A stretch of 64,000 nt of DNA from Spirosoma sp. KUDC1026 (GCF_013375035.1 NZ_CP056032.1:5454001-5518000); one strand, 5' to 3'. Positions 26,282 to 34,530 are shown, counted from the first letter of the stretch. Numbers and translations are program-made. The notes: generated from the letters alone by a model not told the origin.

Positions 26282-27757
26282 ATGACGCGCGAACAATTAA
26301 TTGGTACCATGGGCCGCAACGGTCGGCGAGTCAGTATGCGGGCTTCCGACCTGTCTGACTTTGATTTCAGCGGGCTTGACTTAACCAAGGCCGATCTGAG
26401 TTTTTCCAACCTGTCGCGAGCCAATTTCCGGGGGGCTATTCTACGGGAAGCCAATCTGAGTTTCTCGGAATTGAAAGGAGCCGATTTTACTGACGCCGAT
26501 CTGTACGAAGCCAATTTTAGCTTTTCCGGTTTACAAAACGTAAACCTGGACGGTGCCAATGTCGAAGGAGCCAGATTCAATTTTTCGGGCCGTAGTGCCT
26601 ACAAGCCGGAAAGACCCATTCGGCCTGAGCCCATTACGTTGACTACCATTCTGCAAAAGCCCGGCTGGGGTACGCTCATCGGTGCGTTGCTTGGTGCTTT
26701 ACTGGTATATGGATGCAGCGGCATCATCTACTTTACGAACCTGATCCTGAGGGCCCAGGACCGCACCATTGCGGGATTATATCGGTATATTATTGTCCAG
26801 AACTGCATTGATGGTATACTCTGTTTCTTGATTACCTGGTCATTATCTGGCTGGCTTACCCGCCGGTATCCGGAAGCTTGGAAACGCCATGTACTCGTCA
26901 GTATAGCCGTTCTGCTCAATTTTTTCGTGATCAACACGATCCTGTTTCTCTTCCTGGGCAAAACGTTCGTTGATCAGCTTGCCCTTCGACCGGATTATTT
27001 TGATGCTGATGCGCCCTGGCCCATTTATGCGCTAGGCAACATTCTGGTTGCCAATGTTTTTTTGTACGTACTGCAACAGGGGCGTCAGCTTACCCGCAAA
27101 CTATCGGAACAGGAATTCCAGCTGCTTAATCTGGAGAAGCTAAAAACCAGGGCAGAACTGGATGCACTGCAGGCCAAAATCAACCCGCACTTTCTGTATA
27201 ATTCCCTCAACAGCATTGCCAGCCTGGTGCACGAAGATCCGGACAAAGCCGAGGAAATGACCCTCCTGCTGTCGAAGCTTTTTCGCTATTCAACTGGACG
27301 TAACGGGGAGCTATTTGCTTCGCTGACCGACGAGCTGGAAATGGTCAGAACGTACCTCCAGGTTGAGCAGGTTCGCTTTAGTAGCCGGCTGGTGTTCAGC
27401 GTCGAAGTCAGCGATCCGGCGTTGAACGATCTGAAACTACCGCAGTTTCTGCTCCAGCCTATCGTCGAGAACGCCATCAAACACGGTATAGCTAAACGAG
27501 CCGATGCCGGCCGTATCGATGTCCGGATTTACGAAAAAAAAGAGGAGTTACACCTGTGCGTCCACGATAACGGACCCGCCTTTCCCGACGATATGGGTGG
27601 TGGCTATGGCCTGCGTAGCATTCAGGACAAGCTGAAGTTGCTATACGGCGATGACGCTCGGGTCGAGCTTCAGAACTGGCCCATCAAGCAGGTACTCCTG
27701 TCGATTCGTATGAATAAGGTGCGCGCAACTACCTCAGCTTCCTTTACCGCAGTTTAG
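26282..27757 (+). CDS. LytS-type histidine kinase fused to N-terminal pentapeptide repeats
   Basis: 491 residues. Residues ~19-101 are pentapeptide repeats (ADLSF, SNLSR, ANFRG, ANLSF, ADFTD, ADLYE, ANFSF), which form a right-handed quadrilateral beta-helix; there is no signal peptide, so this part is cytoplasmic. Four membrane segments follow at about 125-275. The kinase is the His_kinase/LytS type: phospho-acceptor His303 in KINPHFLYNSLNSIASL, N-box QPIVENAIKHGI, and glycine box VHDNGPAFPDDMGGGYGLRS. It should phosphorylate the LytTR regulator starting 12 bases downstream. LytS kinases usually carry only membrane sensors; the pentapeptide front may mediate binding or dimerisation. The signal is unknown. 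Confidence 0.92.
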   Translation: MTREQLIGTMGRNGRRVSMRASDLSDFDFSGLDLTKADLSFSNLSRANFRGAILREANLSFSELKGADFTDADLYEANFSFSGLQNVNLDGANVEGARFNFSGRSAYKPERPIRPEPITLTTILQKPGWGTLIGALLGALLVYGCSGIIYFTNLILRAQDRTIAGLYRYIIVQNCIDGILCFLITWSLSGWLTRRYPEAWKRHVLVSIAVLLNFFVINTILFLFLGKTFVDQLALRPDYFDADAPWPIYALGNILVANVFLYVLQQGRQLTRKLSEQEFQLLNLEKLKTRAELDALQAKINPHFLYNSLNSIASLVHEDPDKAEEMTLLLSKLFRYSTGRNGELFASLTDELEMVRTYLQVEQVRFSSRLVFSVEVSDPALNDLKLPQFLLQPIVENAIKHGIAKRADAGRIDVRIYEKKEELHLCVHDNGPAFPDDMGGGYGLRSIQDKLKLLYGDDARVELQNWPIKQVLLSIRMNKVRATTSASFTAV

Positions 27758-27769
27758 CGAACTTACATT

Positions 27770-28552
27770 ATGCAATTCCCACTAAAAACAATCCTCATTG
27801 ACGATGAACCGTTGGCCATTAGCCGGTTACGGCGCCTGCTGGCGAAACATTCCGACACCTTTGCCATTGTTGGCGAGGCCGCGAACGGCGCCGAAGGTCT
27901 GACGCTTGTGGAGGCCCGGCAACCTGATCTGATTTTCCTGGATATTGAAATGCCACTGCTGAATGGGTTCGAGATGCTATCACGCCTAACGACTATGCCG
28001 TTGGTCGTTTTTGCTACTGCCTTTGATCAGTACGCTATTCGGGCGTTCGAGGAGAACTCCGTAGATTACCTGCTCAAACCTATCGAAGCCGACCGCCTGA
28101 CTCGAACGGTGCAGAAGATCAGGACGCTGGTTGAACGTAATGACCACACGTCAACCGGAACGGCCGTTTCGACGGAAAACGTCATGCGGCTGCTCGCGCA
28201 GATGCAGCCCAAGAAAGAGATTTACTCCATATCGGTAAAAACCGGCGACAAAATCCGGCTGGTTCCGCTCTCCGACATTGCTTATTTTGAAGCCGAAGAC
28301 AAGTATGTTTTTCTCGCAACGCTGGACGGTCAGAAATTCCTGACGAACTATACACTGACCACACTGGCCGAAAAGCTCCCCGATACGTTCGTGCGCGTCA
28401 GTCGATCCATCATGGTCAATCGGCACAAAATCAGCGAAGTCCATAAGCATTTCGACGGAAAATTTCAACTGGTCATGACCGATAAGAAAACCACCCGCCT
28501 GACTACCGGCAGCACCTATGTCGATACGGTTCGGCAGCTCCTCGAACTCTGA
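27770..28552 (+). CDS. LytTR-family response regulator
   Basis: 260 residues. Receiver domain 1-125: acidic pair Asp11/Asp12, phospho-acceptor Asp58 (LIFLDIEMPLLNGFEML) and conserved Lys103 (VDYLLKPIEADRL). A linker of ~30 residues leads to a C-terminal LytTR DNA-binding domain about 155-258 (DIAYFEAEDKYVFLATLDG, FVRVSRSIMVNRHKI). LytTR domains bind short direct repeats in promoters. It is co-transcribed with the pentapeptide-LytS kinase 12 bases upstream and is its evident partner. Targets are not obvious in the window. Confidence 0.95.
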   Translation: MQFPLKTILIDDEPLAISRLRRLLAKHSDTFAIVGEAANGAEGLTLVEARQPDLIFLDIEMPLLNGFEMLSRLTTMPLVVFATAFDQYAIRAFEENSVDYLLKPIEADRLTRTVQKIRTLVERNDHTSTGTAVSTENVMRLLAQMQPKKEIYSISVKTGDKIRLVPLSDIAYFEAEDKYVFLATLDGQKFLTNYTLTTLAEKLPDTFVRVSRSIMVNRHKISEVHKHFDGKFQLVMTDKKTTRLTTGSTYVDTVRQLLEL

Positions 28553-28603
28553 TCGCGAGTAGCATACCGATTGACAGCCCACTACTGATTTGAGGAAAGC
28601 GTG

Positions 28604-28611
28604 TATTTTTG
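28604..28611 (+). promoter_or_regulatory. Candidate -7 box for the SUI1 gene
   Basis: TATTTTTG matches the Bacteroidota -7 consensus TAnnTTTG exactly and lies 17 bases before the ATG at 28629, implying a very short leader. A TTTG occurs at 28589-28592, but only 11 bases away, which is too close for a standard -33 element, so the -33 is uncertain. Confidence 0.4.
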
Positions 28612-28628
28612 CCGAAAACGTTACGGCG

Positions 28629-28964
28629 ATGAGCAAGAAAAAATTCACCGGTATTGTCTACTCGACCGATCCCGATTTCAACTACCAGTCCGACGATGCA
28701 CCCCAGGCTGAAACGCTGGCTCCGGTGCAGCAGAACCTAAAGATCTGGCTCGTCAAGCTCGGCGGGAACAAAGTTGTTACGGCGGTTCGGGAGTTCATCG
28801 GCACCGACGCTGATCTAGCCGATTTAGGCAAGCAACTAAAAGCCGCCTGTGGGGCAGGCGGCTCAGTAAAAGACAACGAAATTCTAATCCAGGGCGACCA
28901 CCGCGATAAAGTACTGACGTGGCTCACCGGCAAAGGCTATAAAGCGAAAAAGGCAGGAGGTTGA
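28629..28964 (+). CDS. SUI1/YciH-type translation initiation factor homologue
   Basis: 111 residues from the ATG at 28629 (MSKKKFTGIVYSTDPDF). The preferred start follows an exact -7 box and matches the family N-terminus; the ORF opens 13 codons earlier. The SUI1 fold is visible in the C-terminal two-thirds: KIWLVKLGGNKVVTAVREF, then LKAACGAGGSVKDNEILIQGDHRDKVLTWL, the basic and glycine-rich loop that binds the ribosomal P-site in eIF1. Bacterial members (YciH) affect start-codon selection under stress, a role still loosely defined. It converges on the Rpn gene with 4 bases between the stops. Confidence 0.92.
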   Translation: MSKKKFTGIVYSTDPDFNYQSDDAPQAETLAPVQQNLKIWLVKLGGNKVVTAVREFIGTDADLADLGKQLKAACGAGGSVKDNEILIQGDHRDKVLTWLTGKGYKAKKAGG

Positions 28965-28968
28965 TCGT

Positions 28969-29877
28969 TCAGGCCTTTTCCTGACGGATCTTCTCAATGA
29001 TGGCCGATACTTCAGCAATATCCATTTCGAACGTATCAGCGATGGTTTTAGCGTCCATACCCAGCTTCAGCGCTCCTTTGATGAACTTACGAGCGGTTTC
29101 TGCGTGGCCTTTAAGCCAGCCTTCCTGATGCAGTTTCTCAATTCCATTCATAGCGGCCTCTTCAGTTTGTTTGGATACGGTACTAAAAATAAGAACAATA
29201 TCGTCTCCGGTCAAGCGGGTTGTTTCCAGTAAATACAGAAACGTCGGGATAACAACTCCAGCCAGTTCATTATCCGCCAGCCCCTGCATCAATGGGCGAA
29301 TGTTCTGACGAACGTACTCATCAAAACGCTTGTCCTGCCGGTGTTTCATTAACGCAGCCGACAGCGCTAAGAAGCGATTCCGAAAAGCGAAAATCTGCTC
29401 TTCTTTCAGGGCAGTCAGATTGATAAGAACATAATCAAATTCCGGGAAGAAGGTTTGTAGCAGACTGTTCGTTCCGACCAGAGACGAAGCGAATGGTTGC
29501 TGTTGCCATGCATCCGTTCCGTGATAAATGATCACTGGAATGATAGGCGTCAATTTGCGACGGTGTTCACTGTCCTGCTGCCAGCGGTTGCCTAAATACC
29601 GTAACAACTGCAGATGTGGTTCGGCAACGACGTAACTCTTGTGTTCCAGCAACAGCGCGATCTGAATGGTTATGCCGTCATCAAACGCACAGTCATAGAC
29701 CAGATCCGCAAAGTGCTCATTCAGCTCATCGTCGATATATGAGTTCGTTGTCAACACCAGAGAATCTAGCTGAAGATGCCTGCTCAGTTCCGACGGAAAC
29801 AGGTCCTCGATGAGCGAGGCAACCACCTCCGGATGCGAGAAAGTGGCTTTGAACAGTTTGTCGTGCGGATTATTCAT
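28969..29877 (-). CDS. Rpn-family recombination-promoting nuclease / putative transposase
   Basis: 302 residues. The N-terminus (PHDKLFKATFSHPEVV) and the PD-(D/E)xK core are typical of the Rpn/PF04754 family: Asp58 in HFADLVYD, and Glu78-x-Lys80 in IALLLEHKSYV, then LQLLRYLGNRW and IPVIIYHG. E. coli RpnA is a DNA endonuclease that raises RecA-independent recombination. The C-terminal ~40 residues are helical (KGALKLGMDAKTIADTFEMD), as in Bacteroidota members with a small C-terminal helical domain. It starts 3 bases after the POT transporter stop, so it is translated from the same mRNA. No terminal inverted repeats surround it, so it is not part of a recognisable transposon. Confidence 0.88.
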   Translation of the reverse strand: MNNPHDKLFKATFSHPEVVASLIEDLFPSELSRHLQLDSLVLTTNSYIDDELNEHFADLVYDCAFDDGITIQIALLLEHKSYVVAEPHLQLLRYLGNRWQQDSEHRRKLTPIIPVIIYHGTDAWQQQPFASSLVGTNSLLQTFFPEFDYVLINLTALKEEQIFAFRNRFLALSAALMKHRQDKRFDEYVRQNIRPLMQGLADNELAGVVIPTFLYLLETTRLTGDDIVLIFSTVSKQTEEAAMNGIEKLHQEGWLKGHAETARKFIKGALKLGMDAKTIADTFEMDIAEVSAIIEKIRQEKA

Positions 29878-29880
29878 GGC

Positions 29881-31377
29881 CTATTGAATGCCACCCATCC
29901 ACTTCCGTAGTGGCTTGACAAACAGCAGCAGCAGAACACCAGCCCCGAGCGAGAAGATCGCTACACTCTGAAACAACGAAGGCATCTGTGCTACGTTTTC
30001 TTCGTCAAAACCACCCGCAAACAACCCGGCAACCAGGTTACCCAGCGATGACCCTACGAACCAGATCCCCATCAATTGACTGGCGTAGCGTTTGGGAGCT
30101 AATTTGGTAAACGAACTCAATCCTACCGGGCTTAGAAACAGTTCGCCAAGGGTAAAGAGTAAATAAGTGAACCCTAAATACAAGGGCGACGTACGAACCC
30201 CGGTAATTGCCTGTTCAGACGCAAAGATCATCACGACATAGGCCATACCCAGCAGCAACAGGCTCGTTGCCATTTTAGCGGGCACAGAATAATTGATATT
30301 TCGGTTCGCCAGAAAAATCCACAGGCCGGCCAGCACCGGTGAAAACAGCAGAATAAAACCCGAATTCAGGTTCTGAAACCAGCTGGATGGAATCTGCCAG
30401 CCGAAGAACGTCAGATCAGTATGCCGATCCGCAAAGATTTGCAGCGATGAGCCCTGCTGTTCATTGCCAGCCCAGTACACAGCCGCAGCCAGGAAGAAAA
30501 TGAACAGGACGGAGACTCGTTTTGTCTCGACCGTATCCAGACCGCCTGCCAAGAGAATGTAGGCAAAATAGCCCAGCGCCGTCAGCGAAATAATAGCTCC
30601 CATTGCCTGCGCCAGGCCCTGTGCCGTTGTCAGGTCAAGAACGCCGGTCAGTTGGAGTGCCACGAGTATGGCCACGACAGCGCCCATAAATCCAATCAGA
30701 GCTTTGCTGCCGCCGGATGTTGTAGCCTCGCTGGTTTCGGCTTTTCGAGGCTCGTTCCCGTGCTGGCTTAAATACCGTTGTCCCAGCGTACGGAATGTGA
30801 TCATTCCTAATCCCATCCCCACCGCAGCTGCGCCGAAGCCGTAATGCCAGCCGACTTTCTGGCCCAGATACCCAACAATGGTAATACCCAGTAACGAGCC
30901 CAGGTTGATGCCCATGTAGAAGATCGAAAAGCCCGCATCCCGGCGCGCTCCCCCTTCGGGATACAGTTCGCCAACGATGGTACTGATGTTTGGTTTCAGC
31001 AGCCCGGTACCCATCGCTACCACAGCGAGCCCGAGGTAGAAAATGGCTTTGTCGGATGGGAAAGCCAGAATAATGTGCCCCAGCATGATGATCAGCCCGC
31101 CATACCAGATGGATTTACGCTGTCCCAGCAGGTTGTCGGCAATCCAGCCCCCCGGCAGCGAAAGCAGGTAAACCGAAGCTGTATAAATACCGTAGATGGC
31201 CGCCCCCTCGCTGGTTGTCAGGCCCATTCCGCCCCGAACGTTATCGATCAGAAACAGCAGCAGAATAGCCCGCATACCGTAGTAGCTGAAACGTTCCCAC
31301 ATCTCGGTGAAAAACAGGACATACAGGCCTGTCGGGTGGCCGGAACGGGTACTGGGTTTATCAATCGTAGCTTCCAT
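29881..31377 (-). CDS. POT/PTR-family proton-coupled peptide transporter
   Basis: 498 residues with about 12-14 membrane helices. The family signatures are present: the proton-coupling ExxER motif in FFTEMWERFSYYGMRAIL and the PTR2 signature FYMGINLGSLLGITIVGYLG. It imports di- and tripeptides with protons across the inner membrane. The C-terminal part (LYLGFTYLLFTLGELFLSPVGLSSFTKLAP) is also conserved. It is divergent from the M23 peptidase gene across a 121-base shared upstream region, and the Rpn nuclease follows 3 bases downstream. Confidence 0.95.
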   Translation of the reverse strand: MEATIDKPSTRSGHPTGLYVLFFTEMWERFSYYGMRAILLLFLIDNVRGGMGLTTSEGAAIYGIYTASVYLLSLPGGWIADNLLGQRKSIWYGGLIIMLGHIILAFPSDKAIFYLGLAVVAMGTGLLKPNISTIVGELYPEGGARRDAGFSIFYMGINLGSLLGITIVGYLGQKVGWHYGFGAAAVGMGLGMITFRTLGQRYLSQHGNEPRKAETSEATTSGGSKALIGFMGAVVAILVALQLTGVLDLTTAQGLAQAMGAIISLTALGYFAYILLAGGLDTVETKRVSVLFIFFLAAAVYWAGNEQQGSSLQIFADRHTDLTFFGWQIPSSWFQNLNSGFILLFSPVLAGLWIFLANRNINYSVPAKMATSLLLLGMAYVVMIFASEQAITGVRTSPLYLGFTYLLFTLGELFLSPVGLSSFTKLAPKRYASQLMGIWFVGSSLGNLVAGLFAGGFDEENVAQMPSLFQSVAIFSLGAGVLLLLFVKPLRKWMGGIQ

Positions 31378-31498
31378 GGGTATCGGTTAAGTGGTCGGTT
31401 GACGAAATAAAGTAGAGTATAGACAAACAAAATAGTTGTAAATATACCGACGCCGGTCGAAACCGGCAACTAACTTGCGCTGCCAACCGTAGTCCTGT

Positions 31499-32143
31499 AT
31501 GCTCTTACCCGTTGATTTTCAAAAAGATCGTTTGCTGTTTCTTGATTTCTCAGCCACCAATCCTGAGCTGTCTACCCTGGCCCTGACCGACACGGCGTCA
31601 TTCACGGATTACGTATTCAGCAAATTAAAAGCGGCCCAGGCAGTGGTTGGTGTGGGCGGTTATAATGAGCACCGGGTCATTTACCGACGTAGTCCGCATT
31701 TCCAGCAGGAACCGGCCGAACCCCGCGAAATCCACCTGGGGATTGATCTCTGGATTGAAGCCGGTACGCCCGTTTTTGCTCCGCTGGACGGCGTCGTTCA
31801 TAGCTTTCAGGATAATACCGGGTTCGGCGACTACGGACCAACAATTATTCTGGAACATGAGGTCGACGGTAGACCGCTGTACAGTCTGTACGGTCACCTG
31901 ACGCGACAATCGCTGAATGGTCTATACGAAGGCAGGTCTGTCAGGACTGGAGAGAAAATAGCTGAGGTTGGCCCCTACCCCGAAAACGGCGACTGGCCAC
32001 CGCATCTACACTTTCAGCTCATGACCGATATGCTGGGTCGCAAAGGTGACTTTCCCGGCGTTTGCTCGGTAGCTGACCGGGAGCGATTTCTGGCTATCTG
32101 CCCCAACCCAAACGTACTGCTCTCCATTCCAGGGCTACCCTAA
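31499..32143 (+). CDS. M23-type metallopeptidase domain protein without signal peptide
   Basis: 214 residues. The M23/LytM zinc site is complete: His78 and Asp82 in HLGIDLWI, and HLHFQ (His169, His171) near the end; GYGPTIIL-like strands and YGHLT lie between. Such domains cleave peptidoglycan cross-bridges in the periplasm. Here the protein begins MLLPVDFQKDRLLFLDF with no signal peptide, lipobox or membrane helix, and no upstream extension of the frame supplies one. It may be cytoplasmic with another substrate, as some Bacteroidota homologues are. It is divergent from the POT transporter and ends 82 bases before the GbsR start. Confidence 0.82.
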   Translation: MLLPVDFQKDRLLFLDFSATNPELSTLALTDTASFTDYVFSKLKAAQAVVGVGGYNEHRVIYRRSPHFQQEPAEPREIHLGIDLWIEAGTPVFAPLDGVVHSFQDNTGFGDYGPTIILEHEVDGRPLYSLYGHLTRQSLNGLYEGRSVRTGEKIAEVGPYPENGDWPPHLHFQLMTDMLGRKGDFPGVCSVADRERFLAICPNPNVLLSIPGLP

Positions 32144-32165
32144 ACCGTCTTTGTTGCAAAACAAT

Positions 32166-32221
32166 TTTCTTTTCAAACTTTCAAAATATTTTGAAAGTTT
32201 GAAAAGAAAGAATTACGTTTG
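32166..32221 (+). promoter_or_regulatory. Perfect 44-bp palindrome overlapping the GbsR promoter
   Basis: Bases 32166-32209 form a perfect inverted repeat (two 22-base arms, centre between 32187 and 32188, no spacer) built from TTTCAAA-type half-sites. The promoter fits the Bacteroidota consensus: -33 TTTG at 32190-32193, a 20-base spacer, and -7 TACGTTTG at 32214-32221. The -33 lies inside the palindrome, so a bound regulator would block transcription. The ATG follows 4 bases after the -7 box, implying an essentially leaderless mRNA. Confidence 0.8.
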
Positions 32222-32225
32222 TTCC

Positions 32226-32726
32226 ATGACATTTGAGGAAGCGAAAGATACATTCATTCATACCTGGGGTACGCTGGCCACGCAATGGGGTATCAGCCGT
32301 TCGATGGCGCAGTTACACGCGCTGTTGCTGATTGCCCCGACTCCCCTCAGCATTGAAGAAATCATGGAGCAACTTCAAATTTCGCGGGGGAACGCCAGTA
32401 TGACGCTACGGGATCTCATGGACTGGGGACTGATCTTTAAGCAACTCAAACCTGGTGAACGGAAAGAGTTTTTCTGGGCGGAAAAAGACATCTGGAAAGT
32501 AGCCCGGCAAGTGGCGAAGGAGCGCCGTCGCCGGGAAATCACTCCTGTTGTCGAGGTGCTGAACGAGCTGAAGTCTATACCTACTAACACCCCCGAAGCG
32601 CAGGAATTTCAGCGGGTTATGACGGGTCTAAGTAACGTTGTTGGTTTTGCTGATTCCACGCTGAATGCCGTTATTAAGGCTGAAGAAAACTGGCTAATGA
32701 GTCAATTTATGAAAGTTTTTAAGTGA
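32226..32726 (+). CDS. GbsR/MarR-type winged-helix regulator
   Basis: 166 residues from the ATG at 32226. The frame opens at 32151, but that region is the palindrome and promoter, so the shorter start is used. It has the GbsR/MarR winged helix: TWGTLATQWGISRSMAQLHALLL, SIEEIMEQLQISRGNASMTLRDLMDWG, then a wing region with EFFWAEKDIW. The C-terminal ~60 residues are helical and probably form the dimer interface. Related proteins respond to choline or glycine betaine in Bacillus and to unknown signals in Bacteroidota. The palindrome over its own promoter suggests autoregulation. The membrane protein 46 bases downstream is a likely co-transcribed target. Confidence 0.9.
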   Translation: MTFEEAKDTFIHTWGTLATQWGISRSMAQLHALLLIAPTPLSIEEIMEQLQISRGNASMTLRDLMDWGLIFKQLKPGERKEFFWAEKDIWKVARQVAKERRRREITPVVEVLNELKSIPTNTPEAQEFQRVMTGLSNVVGFADSTLNAVIKAEENWLMSQFMKVFK

Positions 32727-32772
32727 TTATTTTTTGTTTTTACATTTCAATAATTTCTGAAAGTTCATAATT

Positions 32773-33327
32773 ATGGAAAACTATTTTGAAATTTCGTCCG
32801 AAGACAAACGTCCCTATCAGTATTGGGTCTTTGCCCCCGTAGTTGCTCACTGGGCCAGTTGTATGACAGGTTTGTCCGCAATTATTACGTTTCCGGTTTT
32901 CGTAACTGTATCCTATTACTTGTTTTTTCGAGCGCAATCTGCTTTCACTCGCCCCAAAATCTGGCTTGCAACCATACCCTTCATGATGACCGCCTGGGTA
33001 AAATGGGGACCACACATAGACTATTCTATTCCCGGTGGCATCGTTGATGGCGTGATTGCCTATTACGTCTGTCAACTCATTAATACCATCTTTATCTCGT
33101 CTATGAGCGACGAAAACACCATTGATACTAGCATTGGCTGGTTCCTTGGTCATTTGACGGCTCTGGCAATCTGGCTAATCCTGTACAACACCTTCGTGGG
33201 CGTTTTTTTCTCTCTCGGTGCCAGTGCGTCCAATTTTGCTTTGTGGATTTTCTATCCGTCCATTAGTCTGGTGGCGAACAGTCTAAGTGGATTCATGGTA
33301 TTCAGGCGCTACTCCGACTATGTCTGA
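32773..33327 (+). CDS. Membrane protein of unknown function downstream of GbsR
   Basis: 184 residues and four to five hydrophobic segments: about 17-48 (ASCMTGLSAIITFPVFVTVS), 62-78 (IWLATIPFMMTAWV), 86-105, 120-145 and 150-172. The N-terminus (MENYFEISSEDKRPYQYW) is polar and cytoplasmic. I recognise no family. It begins 46 bases after the GbsR stop. Half-sites like those of the upstream palindrome occur just before its ATG (tttcaataatttctgaaag, 32745-32763), so it may be controlled by that regulator separately or through read-through. Confidence 0.7.
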   Translation: MENYFEISSEDKRPYQYWVFAPVVAHWASCMTGLSAIITFPVFVTVSYYLFFRAQSAFTRPKIWLATIPFMMTAWVKWGPHIDYSIPGGIVDGVIAYYVCQLINTIFISSMSDENTIDTSIGWFLGHLTALAIWLILYNTFVGVFFSLGASASNFALWIFYPSISLVANSLSGFMVFRRYSDYV

Positions 33328-33342
33328 CGCTCAGCGTCCCAA

Positions 33343-34155
33343 TCAGCGCTTGCTTGTCAGGAACTCAACCACAGCTTTTGCGAACTCCGGTCTGTGCATG
33401 GCACCACCGTGATCGCCGGGAACGATGACCAGTTTGGCGCCGGGTATCGCGTTGACCAGAACTTCCGGCTTCGGATTATCAGCGTCCTCTTTTCCGTTAA
33501 CCACCAGCACCGGAACACGTACCCGCGCCAGAGCCGTTAACGGGGTCGACGGTTGAAATTCCTGCAACCGGGCCATAGCCGTCAGATCAGCACCTATTTT
33601 TTGGGCGTAACGCACCGCACCTTTAAACTCCGGATGGGTGCTGGAATCCGTGAAAACTTCCTGAAATGCTTTACGTCGCGGCCAGTTAGGATCGGTAAAG
33701 TCGGCATTGACGCCACCCATCACTGCCCGGCGAATCCGTTTATCCAGCGTCAGCATTCGGGCAGTTAGGATAGCCCCCCGGGAGTAGCCTACTACGTCGT
33801 ATTGCGTCAGTCCGAGGTGTTTCATCAGGGCTGTTACGTCCTTTAGCTCGGCGTTGTCCTGGTACGCTTCTGCCGAGTGGGGTTTGTCTGACAGCCCATT
33901 TCCACGTAGGTCAAGCGTAACGACTTTGAAACCCGCATCGACCAGAGCCTGTCGCAGTGGAGACCGTTTCCAGGTCTCGCCCGTGTTGAGAAACCCGTGC
34001 AGCAGGACAACGGGTTGCCCTTCCCCGACTACATCATAGTGAATCTTCGTCTTGTCAAATGAGACGAACAAGGGGTCCCGGTTGGCCTGCGCGTGCCCCG
34101 GTAGGGACCCTAGCACCGAGGCCATGACGAGAAGTATTTTTCTGAAAAAGCTCAT
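33343..34155 (-). CDS. Secreted alpha/beta hydrolase
   Basis: 270 residues. Signal peptide about 1-22 (KILLVMASVLGSLPG, cleaved near HAQA). The alpha/beta-hydrolase fold is complete: oxyanion region VVLLHGFLNTGETW, nucleophile elbow GYSRG (Ser125), acidic residue around VLVVNGKEDADNPKPE, and catalytic His in VPGDHGGAMHRPEF. Enzymes of this type hydrolyse esters, lactones or epoxides; the substrate cannot be assigned. It converges on the membrane protein gene with 15 bases between and is divergent from the small acidic proteins at 34244. Confidence 0.88.
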   Translation of the reverse strand: MSFFRKILLVMASVLGSLPGHAQANRDPLFVSFDKTKIHYDVVGEGQPVVLLHGFLNTGETWKRSPLRQALVDAGFKVVTLDLRGNGLSDKPHSAEAYQDNAELKDVTALMKHLGLTQYDVVGYSRGAILTARMLTLDKRIRRAVMGGVNADFTDPNWPRRKAFQEVFTDSSTHPEFKGAVRYAQKIGADLTAMARLQEFQPSTPLTALARVRVPVLVVNGKEDADNPKPEVLVNAIPGAKLVIVPGDHGGAMHRPEFAKAVVEFLTSKR

Positions 34156-34243
34156 GCGAATCGAAAAAGGTAAGGTACAGGAATGTCTTTAACTTTTAGC
34201 CAGTTCGGCGAGTTAATTTAGCTACAAACTAAATCGTAACGTT

Positions 34244-34507
34244 ATGGAGGCAGTACTCGATTTTCCGACTATAGACAACGCAACGCCAGCACAATCGCGC
34301 CTTTCCCATCTTTATCCCAATACGTTTCGCAACCAGAGCGGTGCCGCCATTGACGATGAGGGCGACCTGATCAACGATAAAGACGAAGAACGTGAACAGA
34401 CCGACGAGCCGACTGATGAAGACGGCGACCCCACCGGCGAACACGATCATCACCAGGACGACAACTACGCCCTCGGCGGCCACGTAACCCGTTCAGGAAG
34501 TGTTTAA
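34244..34507 (+). CDS. Small acidic, probably disordered protein (first of a pair)
   Basis: 87 residues. The first half has mixed composition (MEAVLDFPTIDNATPAQSRL); the second half is dominated by Asp and Glu (DDEGDLINDKDEEREQTDEP, then DGDPTGEHDHHQDDN) and also contains His. No signal peptide, membrane helix or known domain. It is followed 23 bases later by another acidic protein (84 residues), so the two are probably co-transcribed. Codon choice is like that of neighbouring genes, arguing for a real coding sequence. Possible roles such as cation buffering or chaperone-like shielding are speculation. Confidence 0.6.
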   Translation: MEAVLDFPTIDNATPAQSRLSHLYPNTFRNQSGAAIDDEGDLINDKDEEREQTDEPTDEDGDPTGEHDHHQDDNYALGGHVTRSGSV

Positions 34508-34530
34508 CGAACTTATAAACCAACGATGGC

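Noticed and set aside
28969-29877. Insertion sequence carrying the Rpn gene
   Set aside because: No terminal inverted repeats or target duplications flank it; the 3-4 base gaps to neighbours leave no room.
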